Shown here piece after piece: positions 27,211-36,178 of a stretch of DNA of 57,055 bases. Position 1 is the stretch's first letter, and every line of letters starts with the position of its first letter. The stretch covers positions 1 to 57,055 of the forward strand of contig BTRG01000009.1 in NCBI GenBank assembly GCA_036986275.1. Direction: 5' to 3'. Below the pieces are notes generated by a model that saw only the letters and a list, made by a program, of their open reading frames with translations, made no database searches and was not told the DNA's origin. This DNA comes from BTRG01 sp036986275 (GTDB lineage Bacteria; Pseudomonadota; Gammaproteobacteria; Acidiferrobacterales; SZUA-150). A program made the translations under genes and the position numbers.

Positions 27211-27231
27211 CGCGGTACAGGGAAGTGCCGC

Positions 27232-27262
27232 CATTTTCAGTCGCGGTAAGTGACTGAAAATG
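27232..27262. repeat. Perfect 11-bp inverted repeat in the gspD leader region
   Basis: CATTTTCAGTC (27232-27242) and GACTGAAAATG (27252-27262) are perfect inverted complements around a 9-base loop. A smaller hairpin, CTTCCC/GGGAAG (27206-27211 with 27220-27225), lies next to it, and a GAC-GAAA-GTC tetraloop hairpin follows at about 27270-27279. No T-run follows on the + side. It could be an operator dyad, an RNA structure in the gspD leader, or a relic of a small mobile element. Confidence 0.6.
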
Positions 27263-27373
27263 AAGAAAGACGAAAGTCGCACAATCATTTTCCCTTTCTG
27301 AAAGTTCATAGCCAAGGATTGTTCCCGGCAATTCTTATTGTATTCCCTCCATCCATGGGGATCAGATAAATTT

Positions 27374-27387
27374 TTCAGAGTTTCCTT
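27374..27387 (+). repeat. Dispersed 14-bp motif, copy A
   Basis: TTCAGAGTTTCCTT is identical to a stretch at 37895-37908, the other place being the gap after ftsB. Both lie outside genes. The reading on the other strand, AAGGAAACTCTGAA, is reminiscent of insertion-sequence ends, but I see no transposase nearby and a chance 14-mer match in 57 kb is not excluded. Confidence 0.35.
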
Positions 27388-27731
27388 GAGCATTCCTACG
27401 CAAGTTGCGGATTCCAGGTCGATTCTGAGCGTAGTAAGCCTGATTGCGCGCCAGAGTATAGCGCGTAAGCATAGTGGAATACATCGGCACTTCCTGTAGC
27501 GGGTCTGCAAACCCGGTGAATAATTCCTAAAATTTTGTGACACAGCTGGGAGGGGATTAGAGGCCTGCGACGGGTTGGCTAAGTGGGCACTCGCACAGCC
27601 TGATTCAGAAAGCCTGCATAAGCCATTGATAAAACATTTATTCTGTTTTTCTTTCCAATGCAGCCTGATTGTGACCCATTACCTGTGGCTGGGCCCTTCC
27701 ACTAATCGGAAGTTTACGGTGAAATACGCCG

Positions 27732-30700
27732 GTGAGCACGCCTTTCATTCATCTACACGTCCATAGCGAATATTCATTGGCCGATGGCATCGTCCGGATC
27801 AAGGATCTGGTGAGCTCCGCCACGGCCATGGCCATGCCGGCTATTGCCGTAACCGATCTGGCCAACGTATTTGCGGTAGTGAAGTTCTATCGCGCGGCGG
27901 TGGCCGCTGGTGTAAAACCCATTATTGGCTCCGACCTCTGGCTGGAAAACCCTAAAGACCACAACAAGCCCTTCCGATTGGTCTTGCTGTGCCAAAACAC
28001 TGAGGGCTACCGCAACCTCAATCGCTTGTTAAGCCAGGCCTATATTGAAGGCCAGCATTCGGGTCGTCCTTGCATCAACAGAACCTGGCTGGATGGTCAT
28101 ACAGAAGGATTGATTGCCCTGTCAGGGGCCCAGCAAGGGGAGTTGGGCCAGGCCTTGATGTCTACAGACCAGGCGTCGTCGGAGTCTTTGTTGCAGGAAT
28201 ACCTGGATTGGTTCCCAGGCCGTTTTTATCTGGAACTGCAGCGCAACAGGCAACCGTATCAGGAAGACTATGTGCATGCGGCAGTGGCTTTTGCCGGGCA
28301 GCATGGTGTGCCAGTCGTCGCTACCAATCATGTGCATTTCATCAAGCCTGAGGATTTTGAGGCCCATGAAGTTCGGGTCTGTATACATGATAGTCGTGTA
28401 TTGTCTGACAGCCGCCGGCCCCGCTGCTATACGCGCGAACAGTACCTGCGCAGTGCGGAAGAAATGGCTGAGCTCTTCAAGGATATACCCGAGGCCCTGG
28501 AAAATACGGTCGCTATTGCACAGCGTTGTAACTTGCAATTACAGTTCGGAACCTATTTTCTGCCTGACTATCCTGTACCCGACGGTAAAACGATTGATGA
28601 TGTCTTGCGCGAAGACTCACAAGTGGGCCTGCAGCAACGCCTGCAGGTTATACGTGTGACCGGCGAACGGCCCAATGAAGCGGAATACCAGGCACGATTG
28701 GACAGGGAACTGGGCGTTATCATTGACATGGGGTTTCCTGGTTACTTTCTTATTGTCGCCGACTTTATCCAATGGGCTAAACATAACGATGTACCGGTGG
28801 GTCCAGGCAGGGGCTCCGGTGCCGGTTCGCTGGTAGCTTATTCCCTGGGTATTACTAATCTTGATCCGATCAAGTATGAATTGTTGTTTGAACGTTTCCT
28901 GAATCCCGAGCGTGTGTCCATGCCCGACTTTGATATCGACTTTTGTATGGACAAGCGCGACAAGGTGATTGAGTACGTCACCCAGCGCTATGGCAAGGAC
29001 AAGGTCTCGCAAATCATTACTTATGGAACCATGGCGGCCAAGGCCGTGGTACGTGACGTGGGGCGTGTACTCGATCACCCCTATGGCTTTGTCGATAAGC
29101 TTGCCAAACTGGTGCCGTTTGAGATCGGCATGACTCTGACCAAGGCGCTGGAACTCGAACCTGTACTAAAGGAAAGATATGACAACGATGAAGACGTAAA
29201 GGAATTGATTGATATGGCGCTGGCGCTGGAAGGAATGGTGCGTAATGCAGGCAAACATGCGGGGGGCGTTGTGATTGCCCCCACACCGCTGACCGATTTT
29301 ATGCCGCTGTACTGCGAACAGGGCGGCAAGCAACTGGTGTCACAACTGGATAAGGATGATCTTGAAACCATGGGTCTGGTCAAATTCGACTTTCTCGGCC
29401 TGCGCAATCTGACTATTATTGATAAGGCCGTCAAGATCATCAATGCAAAACATCGCGAGAGTGGCGAAGAGCTGTTGAATATTGACCTGCTGCCCATAGA
29501 CGACGAGGCCAGTTACAAACTGTTAAAGGACTGCAAGACTACGGCGCTGTTCCAGCTGGAATCCCGCGGCATGAAAGATTTAATCCAGCGCCTGCAGCCG
29601 GATAATTTTGAAGAAATTGTGGCATTGGTCGCACTGTTTCGTCCCGGTCCCCTGCAATCCGGCATGGTGGATGACTTTATCAATCGCAAGCATGGTCGTG
29701 CCAGTATCAAATATCCGCATCCGACATTGGAATCTATCCTGAAACCCACTTATGGCGTTATTCTATATCAGGAGCAGGTGATGCAAATTGCCCAGGAGTT
29801 AGCCGGCTACACACTGGGGGGTGCGGATTTGTTGCGACGCGCCATGGGCAAGAAGAAACCGGAAGAAATGGCACGACAACGCGATGTCTTTATTCGGGGT
29901 GCCGAGGAGCGCGGCGTTAAGGCCAGGCTTGCCTCTGATGTTTTTGATCTGATCGAGAAGTTTGCCGGTTATGGTTTTAACCGATCCCACTCAGCCGCCT
30001 ATGCTTTGCTGGCCTATCAAACGGCCTGGCTCAAGGCGCACTATCCGACTGCCTTCATGGCGGCGGTGTTGTCAGCGGATATGGACAACACCGATAAGGT
30101 GGTGACCATGCTGGCCGAGTGCCGGGACATGGGTATGGATATCCTGCCACCTGATATAAATCGCTGTGAATATGAATTTGTCCCTACCAGCGACAAGAAG
30201 ATTCTTTATGGCCTGGGCGCCATTAAAGGTCTGGGGCAGGCAGCCCTGGAAGTCGTCCTGGAAGAGCGTAACCATGGTGGCACATTCAAGGATTTGTTTA
30301 CTTTATGTAAACGTATAGATTTGCGCAAGGTGAACCGGCGGGTGCTGGATTCCCTGATTCGTTCCGGGGCGCTGGATGGCATGGGCGCCCATCGTGCATC
30401 CCTGATGGCGACCCTGGATAAGGCCTTGCAGGCCGCTGGACAGCATTCCAGGAATGCCGAGACCGGTCAGAATGACATGTTTGGGGCCAAGGAAGAAGAA
30501 CGCGTACGCGAATTCATTGAAACGCCAGAATGGGAAGAGGAGCGACGCCTGGAGGGCGAGAAAGAGACCCTGGGGTTATACCTGACCGGCCATCCCATAG
30601 ATCGATATCAAGACGAGTTGTCCCATATTACCGATGCCTCGTTGGCCACACTCAGGCCCGATCGCAATAAGTCGGTGGTAGTTGCCGGACTGGTGGTGGC

Positions 30701-31178
30701 AATGCGAAGCATGCAAACACGCCGCGGTGATCGCATGGCATTTATTACCCTGGATGACAAGACCGGCCGTATCGAATTGGCTGTATTTTCCGATTTGTTT
30801 CAATCTCACCGAGACTTGTTGATTAAAGATACCTTGTTGGTAGTGCAGGGTCAGGTCAGCGTTGATGAGTTCACAGGGGGTTTTAAGATGGGGGCGGAGG
30901 CGCTTTACAATATTGATCAGGCGCGAAACACATATGCCAAGCGCCTGGAGATCAAGCTCAATGCCGAGCAAATGGCGAATGGTTTTATGATGGATTTGAA
31001 ATCGGCCTTGCGACCGAGCGAGGAGGGGGCTTGTCCAATAGTCGTGCATTACCAGGGTGCGGAAGCAGAAGCGATTGTGAAACTGGGTCGGGAGTGGCGT
31101 GTCCACTTATCCAACGATGTGTTGGATAGCTTACGCGGACTGGCTGGCCTCGAGAGTGTGCGGGTATGTTATGGTTGA
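27732..31178 (+). CDS. dnaE: DNA polymerase III subunit alpha
   Basis: DnaE is the catalytic subunit of the replicative polymerase. The 1148 residues (1160 in E. coli) begin with the PHP domain (FIHLHVHSEYSLADGIVRI). The polymerase active-site aspartates are in PDFDIDFCMD at 401 and 403 and in FDFLGL at 553, matching the E. coli positions almost exactly. YQEQVMQIAQELAGYT and GYGFNRSHSAAYAL are the fingers region; an OB fold (VVVAGLVVAMRSMQTRRGDR) lies near 990. The start is GTG 27732, the only start that keeps the PHP motif, with GGTGA about 9 bases upstream. Confidence 0.98.
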   Translation: MSTPFIHLHVHSEYSLADGIVRIKDLVSSATAMAMPAIAVTDLANVFAVVKFYRAAVAAGVKPIIGSDLWLENPKDHNKPFRLVLLCQNTEGYRNLNRLLSQAYIEGQHSGRPCINRTWLDGHTEGLIALSGAQQGELGQALMSTDQASSESLLQEYLDWFPGRFYLELQRNRQPYQEDYVHAAVAFAGQHGVPVVATNHVHFIKPEDFEAHEVRVCIHDSRVLSDSRRPRCYTREQYLRSAEEMAELFKDIPEALENTVAIAQRCNLQLQFGTYFLPDYPVPDGKTIDDVLREDSQVGLQQRLQVIRVTGERPNEAEYQARLDRELGVIIDMGFPGYFLIVADFIQWAKHNDVPVGPGRGSGAGSLVAYSLGITNLDPIKYELLFERFLNPERVSMPDFDIDFCMDKRDKVIEYVTQRYGKDKVSQIITYGTMAAKAVVRDVGRVLDHPYGFVDKLAKLVPFEIGMTLTKALELEPVLKERYDNDEDVKELIDMALALEGMVRNAGKHAGGVVIAPTPLTDFMPLYCEQGGKQLVSQLDKDDLETMGLVKFDFLGLRNLTIIDKAVKIINAKHRESGEELLNIDLLPIDDEASYKLLKDCKTTALFQLESRGMKDLIQRLQPDNFEEIVALVALFRPGPLQSGMVDDFINRKHGRASIKYPHPTLESILKPTYGVILYQEQVMQIAQELAGYTLGGADLLRRAMGKKKPEEMARQRDVFIRGAEERGVKARLASDVFDLIEKFAGYGFNRSHSAAYALLAYQTAWLKAHYPTAFMAAVLSADMDNTDKVVTMLAECRDMGMDILPPDINRCEYEFVPTSDKKILYGLGAIKGLGQAALEVVLEERNHGGTFKDLFTLCKRIDLRKVNRRVLDSLIRSGALDGMGAHRASLMATLDKALQAAGQHSRNAETGQNDMFGAKEEERVREFIETPEWEEERRLEGEKETLGLYLTGHPIDRYQDELSHITDASLATLRPDRNKSVVVAGLVVAMRSMQTRRGDRMAFITLDDKTGRIELAVFSDLFQSHRDLLIKDTLLVVQGQVSVDEFTGGFKMGAEALYNIDQARNTYAKRLEIKLNAEQMANGFMMDLKSALRPSEEGACPIVVHYQGAEAEAIVKLGREWRVHLSNDVLDSLRGLAGLESVRVCYG

Positions 31179-31257
31179 TGCCTCGCAATTAAGAAACTAT
31201 GTTAATATTACGCGCGAACATATTGATTTAAATGTGATAGCTTGACACTTCTCCCGT

Positions 31258-32220
31258 ATGAACCAGAACTATCTAGAATTTGAACAATCTATTGCTGATC
31301 TGGATGCCAAGATCGAGGCCCTGCAGCATACCGATTCCCAGGGCGATATCGATATTGATGAAGAAATCACTCGCCTTAAAGCCAAGAGTGTCAAACTGAC
31401 CGAATCGATATTCAGCGCCCTGACACCGTGGCAAATCTCGCAATTGGCGCGTCATCCCCAGCGTCCCTACACGCTGGATTACCTAGATTCGATTTTTACT
31501 GATTTTCAGGAGTTGAGCGGTGATCGCCTGTTTGCCGAGGACCCGGCGATGGTGGGCGGTGTGGCCAGGCTGGAGGGACGGCCGGTTATGGTAATAGGCC
31601 ATCAAAAGGGCAGGGGCACACGCGAAAAAGTCCGCCGCAATTTCGGTATGCCCCGGCCTGAAGGTTACCGTAAGGCCCTGCGCCTGATGCGCCTGGCCGA
31701 GCGTTTTCATCTCCCCGTGGTAACTTTTATCGATACACCCGGGGCCTACCCGGGTGTGGGTGCCGAGGAGCGCGGTCAAAGCGAGGCCATTGCGCGCAAT
31801 CTCTATGTCATGGCCGATCTCAAGACCCCTATTATCAGTGTTGTCATTGGTGAAGGCGGTTCCGGCGGGGCATTGGCTATAGGCGTGTGCGACAAGCTCA
31901 TCATATTGCAATATTCAACTTATTCAGTCATCTCTCCCGAGGGTTGTGCCTCTATTTTATGGAAGAGCGCGGACAAGGCGCCCGTGGCCGCGGAAGCCAT
32001 GGGTATTACCGCCGATCGCCTGAAGGAACTGGGGTTGGTCGATGAGATTGTGCCTGAGCCTCTGGGGGGTGCACATCGCGATACGGCCGCGACGACATCA
32101 GCGTTAAAAGCACCCCTGGTGGCGGCGGTGAATGAGTTTGCGGGCATTTCTGTCGAGCAGCTTACCGAACGGCGTTATCAGCGCCTGATGCAATACGGCC
32201 AGTTTGAAGAGCGCGGATAA
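31258..32220 (+). CDS. accA: Acetyl-CoA carboxylase carboxyltransferase subunit alpha
   Basis: AccA, with AccD, transfers the carboxyl group from biotin to acetyl-CoA to make malonyl-CoA, the first step of fatty acid synthesis. The 320 residues match E. coli (319). Typical stretches are the N-terminal helix pair (LEFEQSIADLDAKIEAL), MVIGHQKGRGTREKVRRNFG, FIDTPGAYPGVGAEERGQ and VIGEGGSGGALAIGVCD, which forms the oxyanion site. It lies 79 bases after dnaE, the usual order, and overlaps tilS by 17 bases. Confidence 0.98.
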   Translation: MNQNYLEFEQSIADLDAKIEALQHTDSQGDIDIDEEITRLKAKSVKLTESIFSALTPWQISQLARHPQRPYTLDYLDSIFTDFQELSGDRLFAEDPAMVGGVARLEGRPVMVIGHQKGRGTREKVRRNFGMPRPEGYRKALRLMRLAERFHLPVVTFIDTPGAYPGVGAEERGQSEAIARNLYVMADLKTPIISVVIGEGGSGGALAIGVCDKLIILQYSTYSVISPEGCASILWKSADKAPVAAEAMGITADRLKELGLVDEIVPEPLGGAHRDTAATTSALKAPLVAAVNEFAGISVEQLTERRYQRLMQYGQFEERG

Positions 32221-33541
32221 GGAATTTTCCTTCCATGAACTGACTCGTATCCTGGCGAACGATCTCCATGTCTCGCCGGGGACCTCGCTGGTCATTGCCT
32301 ACAGTGGTGGCCTGGATTCCCATGTGTTGTTGCACGCGCTGAGCCGGCAACATAGCTGGCCGCTGGAAGCTGTTCATGTCCATCATGGTTTATTGACCGA
32401 GGCCGATACCTGGACTGAACACTGCCAGTCAGTGTGTGAAGCCATGGCGGTGCCGTTGCGCATTGAACATATCACGGTAGATCGCCAATCCAGGTCGGGT
32501 CTGGAAGCCGCGGCACGGGAGGCCCGCTATGCGCGTTGGCGAGAGACCCTGGAAGCCAACACCTGTCTGCTTACGGCACATCACCAGGACGACCAGGCCG
32601 AAACACTCTTATTGCAGCTTTTGCGCGGTGGAGGTGTGGCAGGCCTGGCTTCGATGGCCGCGTCATGCCCTTTTGCTTCTGGTTATTTGCTCAGGCCCTT
32701 GTTAGATTTTACGCGTCAGCAGCTATATCGCTATGCCTTGTCCGAGGGCCTGAGCTGGATTGAGGACCCCAGCAATCAAGACCGGCGGTATCGGCGAAAC
32801 ATTATTCGCCATGAGGTGTTGCCGCGTCTGGAGCAGTCCTGGCCCGGTACCTCGGTTGTGCTGGCGCGCAGCAGCCGCCACTTTGCCGAAGCCCTGCGTG
32901 TGCTGGAAGAGATGGCCCGAGAGGACTTGCAGAAGTGCTTGGGGTCCGATGGCGCCCTGTCAATTGCGGGTTTGTTGGCACTGTCCGCGGACCGGCAGCG
33001 CAATGCCCTGCGTTTCTGGTGGCGCTTGCGTGGTCATTCCGTGCTCTCCAGTCGTCGTCTGAATCGCTTGTTACAGGAATTGGTAGGCAGCAACAGTCCT
33101 CATGCCATTTGGCGCTGGGGCAACAGCGAGATGAGGCGTTATCGCGACAGCCTGCAAATCATGACGCCCTTGCAGTCGACGGATAAGCTCAGGGAGTGGT
33201 CCTGGATGCCGGCCCAGGATCCGGCTATCGATGTGCAATTTTATCATCTGAGCCTGCGCAAAACGCGTGGTCAGGGGCTGGCCTTGCGCTGGATGGAATC
33301 ATCCTGGCGGGTGCGTCTGCGTCGTGGCGGCGAAACCTGCCAACTGGCAGGCAAGCAGCATCACCAGAAGCTCAAGAAATTATTACAAGAGGCAGGTGTC
33401 CCACCCTGGCAGCGTGAGCGCTTGCCGCTGGTGTATATCGATGATCAACTGGCAGCGATTGGTTCCATGTGGGTATGTGAGCCCTTTGCCGCACAGGAAT
33501 GTGACGAAGCAGTGAGTGTTGAGGTGTCGGCACTGCCTTGA
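32204..33541 (+). CDS. tilS: tRNA(Ile)-lysidine synthetase
   Basis: TilS attaches lysine to C34 of tRNA-Ile2 (CAU), changing it from Met to Ile identity, and is essential. The PP-loop ATPase motif YSGGLDSHVLLH lies near residue 31, then VHVHHGL and LTAHHQDDQAETLLLQLLRGGG, all diagnostic. The C-terminal part has the TilS-C domain (WRVRLRRGGETCQL, KKLLQEAGVPPWQRERLPLVY). The 445-residue length is normal. The start is TTG at 32204, inside accA, with no clear ribosome site; a leucine codon slightly downstream is the only other option, so the N-terminus is uncertain. Confidence 0.93.
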   Translation: MKSADKEFSFHELTRILANDLHVSPGTSLVIAYSGGLDSHVLLHALSRQHSWPLEAVHVHHGLLTEADTWTEHCQSVCEAMAVPLRIEHITVDRQSRSGLEAAAREARYARWRETLEANTCLLTAHHQDDQAETLLLQLLRGGGVAGLASMAASCPFASGYLLRPLLDFTRQQLYRYALSEGLSWIEDPSNQDRRYRRNIIRHEVLPRLEQSWPGTSVVLARSSRHFAEALRVLEEMAREDLQKCLGSDGALSIAGLLALSADRQRNALRFWWRLRGHSVLSSRRLNRLLQELVGSNSPHAIWRWGNSEMRRYRDSLQIMTPLQSTDKLREWSWMPAQDPAIDVQFYHLSLRKTRGQGLALRWMESSWRVRLRRGGETCQLAGKQHHQKLKKLLQEAGVPPWQRERLPLVYIDDQLAAIGSMWVCEPFAAQECDEAVSVEVSALP

Positions 33542-33641
33542 GAGCTGGTTTTCCCGTATTGATAACTTGTGGTTGTCTGAAGGCAGCGCTTCTGGTACGT
33601 TGTTTTCCCGTGCAGGTGTACCGTTTCCTGACCGGGTTCCC

Positions 33642-35294
33642 ATGACAAAATTCATATTTATCACAGGTGGCGTAGTGTCTTCCTTAGGGAAGGGTATTGC
33701 TTCCGCCTCGCTGGCCGCATTGCTTGAAGCGCGCGGCCTCAACGTTACCCTGCTGAAACTGGATCCCTATATTAATGTAGATCCGGGCACCATGAGTCCG
33801 TTTCAGCATGGTGAAGTCTTCGTTACTGAGGACGGTGCCGAGACCGATCTGGACCTGGGTCACTACGAACGTTTTGTGCGCACCACAATGAAACGCAGTA
33901 ATAATTTTACCACCGGTCAGATTTACGAAAGCGTTATACGCAAGGAAAGGCGCGGCGATTATCTCGGCGGTACTGTGCAGGTGATTCCACATGTGACCGA
34001 CGAAATCAAGCGCTGCGTTAATGAAGGCGCCGGCGATGCCGATGTCGCCATGATAGAGATAGGGGGCACCGTCGGTGACATAGAATCCCTGCCTTTTCTT
34101 GAAGCGATACGCCAGATGGGCATAGAGATGGGCTCCAGCAATGTGGTCTATATGCATTTAACGCTGGTGCCTTATATCGCTGTTTCAGGTGAGATTAAGA
34201 CCAAGCCGACTCAACATTCTGTTAAAGAATTGCGTTCCATCGGAATACAGCCCGACATTCTTATGTGTCGTTCTGAGCAGGCTGTTCCGGATGCTGAAAG
34301 ACAGAAGATCGCCCTGTTTACCAATGTACCGGCCCGCGCCGTGATTTCCGCTGTTGATGTGGACAGTATTTATAAGATCCCCGGCTTGCTGCACGAACAG
34401 TATCTCGACGACATTGTAGTGGAAAAATTAAAATTGAATGTGCCGCCAGCAGACTTGACCGAATGGGACAAGGTGGTTGAGGACATGCTGCATCCCGAAG
34501 GCGAGGTGACCGTGGCCATGGTTGGCAAGTATGTGAATCTCACCGAGTCGTACAAATCTTTATCCGAGGCATTAATACACGCCGGTATACATACACGCAA
34601 CAAGGTCAATATTCGTTATGTTGATTCAGAAGATGTAGAGCGCACCGGCACAGATGTACTAAATGATGTTGATGCTATTCTGGTGCCGGGTGGTTTTGGT
34701 GAGCGCGGTACCGAAGGCAAGATACAGGCCATTGCTTATGCGCGCACACATAACATCCCCTATCTCGGTATTTGTCTGGGGATGCAAATGGCGGTAGCCG
34801 AGTTTGCTCGTGATGTAGCCGGGCTGCAAGGGGCGCATAGCACGGAATTTAATCGTGATACCGAGCATCCCGTTATTGGATTGATAACGGAGTGGATGGA
34901 AAAGGATGGCAGCAGACAACAGCGCGATGAAGACAGCGATCTCGGTGGTACTATGAGGCTGGGCGCACAGGAGTGTAACCTGGAAAAAGGATCATTAGTA
35001 CATACCCTGTATAAAAAAGATGTCATTAAAGAGCGTCATCGTCATCGTTTTGAATTTAATAATGCTTATCAGGAGAGACTGGAAGCAGCTGGTCTAAAGA
35101 TTACCGGTAAATCAATAGATGGCGGCCTCGTTGAAATTATCGAAGTGTCTGATCACCCCTGGTTTATTGGTGTGCAGTTTCATCCGGAATTTACTTCCAC
35201 GCCACGCGATGGCCATCCCCTTTTTACAGGCTATATCAATGCCGCACGGCAATATCAGGCGCAGAGTAGTGAGGCCCAGGTCGCCACACAATGA
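33642..35294 (+). CDS. pyrG: CTP synthase
   Basis: PyrG aminates UTP to CTP using glutamine and ATP. The start is ATG 33642, which gives TKFIFITGGVVSSLGKG at the N-terminus, the universal family start; the frame is open further upstream (to 33516) but that part is not conserved. The 550 residues comprise the synthetase domain (P-loop GGVVSSLGKG, LDPYINVDPGTMSPFQHGEV) and a class I glutaminase domain with nucleophile Cys378 in GICLGMQ and a C-terminal FHPEF His/Glu pair. It overlaps kdsA by 4 bases. Confidence 0.98.
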   Translation: MTKFIFITGGVVSSLGKGIASASLAALLEARGLNVTLLKLDPYINVDPGTMSPFQHGEVFVTEDGAETDLDLGHYERFVRTTMKRSNNFTTGQIYESVIRKERRGDYLGGTVQVIPHVTDEIKRCVNEGAGDADVAMIEIGGTVGDIESLPFLEAIRQMGIEMGSSNVVYMHLTLVPYIAVSGEIKTKPTQHSVKELRSIGIQPDILMCRSEQAVPDAERQKIALFTNVPARAVISAVDVDSIYKIPGLLHEQYLDDIVVEKLKLNVPPADLTEWDKVVEDMLHPEGEVTVAMVGKYVNLTESYKSLSEALIHAGIHTRNKVNIRYVDSEDVERTGTDVLNDVDAILVPGGFGERGTEGKIQAIAYARTHNIPYLGICLGMQMAVAEFARDVAGLQGAHSTEFNRDTEHPVIGLITEWMEKDGSRQQRDEDSDLGGTMRLGAQECNLEKGSLVHTLYKKDVIKERHRHRFEFNNAYQERLEAAGLKITGKSIDGGLVEIIEVSDHPWFIGVQFHPEFTSTPRDGHPLFTGYINAARQYQAQSSEAQVATQ

Positions 35295-36142
35295 AGTTAT
35301 GTGATTTTGAGGTGGGCCTGGATAAGCCCATGTTTCTTATTGCCGGCCCTTGTGTAATCGAATCTGAGCAGTTGGCAGTGGATACCGCGGGTGAGCTAAA
35401 AGAAATTACCCAACGCTTGAGTATACCTTTTATTTATAAGTCATCATTCGATAAAGCCAACCGAAGTTCCACGTCTTCCTTTCGTGGCAATGGTCTTGAA
35501 GAAGGCCTGGCCATTCTGGAAAAAGTAAAAAAAGAGATTGACGTACCGGTATTAACGGATGTGCACGAGGCATCACAAGTCGGTGCCGTGGCCAGCGTTG
35601 TCGATGTCTTGCAAACCCCCGCTTTCCTCTGTCGGCAAACCGATTTTATTCAGACCGTGGCCGCCAGTGGCAAACCGGTGAACATCAAGAAGGGCCAGTT
35701 TCTTGCGCCACAGGACATGATGAATGTTGTTCAAAAGGCGTATGAGGCAGGGGGTGAGGGCAGAATTATGGTGTGTGAACGAGGTGCCAGTTTTGGTTAC
35801 AACAATCTGGTGTCAGATATGCGTTCATTGGCCATTATGAGACAAACAACTTGCCCGGTGGTCTATGATGCCACGCATTCGGTGCAGCTACCCGGTGGCC
35901 GGGGCACTGCGTCGGGTGGTCAGCGGCAGTTTATCCCGGTATTGGCACGTGCCGCCTTGGCGGCAGGTGTATCCGGTGTTTTTATGGAAACCCATCCCGA
36001 GCCGGATAAGGCATTAAGCGATGGGCCTAATGCCTGGCCTTTGGGTGAGATGGAGGCCTTATTAGCAATGCTCAAGGACGTGGATGCCCTGGTGAAACGC
36101 AAGCCATTTCCGGAAGATGCGTTGCCGGCTTCCAGTTCCTAG
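35291..36142 (+). CDS. kdsA: 3-deoxy-8-phosphooctulonate synthase, predicted metal-dependent type
   Basis: KdsA condenses phosphoenolpyruvate with arabinose 5-phosphate to make KDO 8-phosphate for the LPS inner core. The 283 residues show YKSSFDKANRSS, FLCRQTDFI and the DATHSVQLPGG substrate regions. The first strand reads FLIAGPCVIESE, with Cys21 where E. coli has Asn in GGMNVLES. Cys at this site, with the conserved His and with Glu and Asp in ETHPEPDKALSDGP, marks the metal-dependent class known from Aquifex. The gene sits between pyrG and eno, the usual order. Confidence 0.96.
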   Translation: MKLCDFEVGLDKPMFLIAGPCVIESEQLAVDTAGELKEITQRLSIPFIYKSSFDKANRSSTSSFRGNGLEEGLAILEKVKKEIDVPVLTDVHEASQVGAVASVVDVLQTPAFLCRQTDFIQTVAASGKPVNIKKGQFLAPQDMMNVVQKAYEAGGEGRIMVCERGASFGYNNLVSDMRSLAIMRQTTCPVVYDATHSVQLPGGRGTASGGQRQFIPVLARAALAAGVSGVFMETHPEPDKALSDGPNAWPLGEMEALLAMLKDVDALVKRKPFPEDALPASSS

Positions 36143-36178
36143 TATGTCAATCTCTCAATTTCCTAACACAAAAAGATC

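Larger units (their letters stand above)
27076..27731. other. Intergenic region between divergent gspD and dnaE
   Basis: 656 bases without a convincing gene. It must hold the promoters of the secretion operon (- strand) and dnaE (+ strand), but I could not place either with confidence. It contains several stem-loops at 27190-27280 and two copies of a TTCAGAG(T/C)TTCC motif. One 115-codon reading frame on the - strand (27543-27196) resembles no protein known to me and crosses the hairpins, so I do not call it. Confidence 0.7.

Noticed and set aside
27196..27543. 115-codon open frame on the - strand in the gspD-dnaE gap
   Set aside because: No recognisable domain, no ribosome site, odd composition, and it crosses the stem-loop cluster; more likely chance.
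31242..31247. TTGACA as a -35 box for accA
   Set aside because: It lies only 10 bases before the accA start codon, leaving no room for a -10 box and leader.
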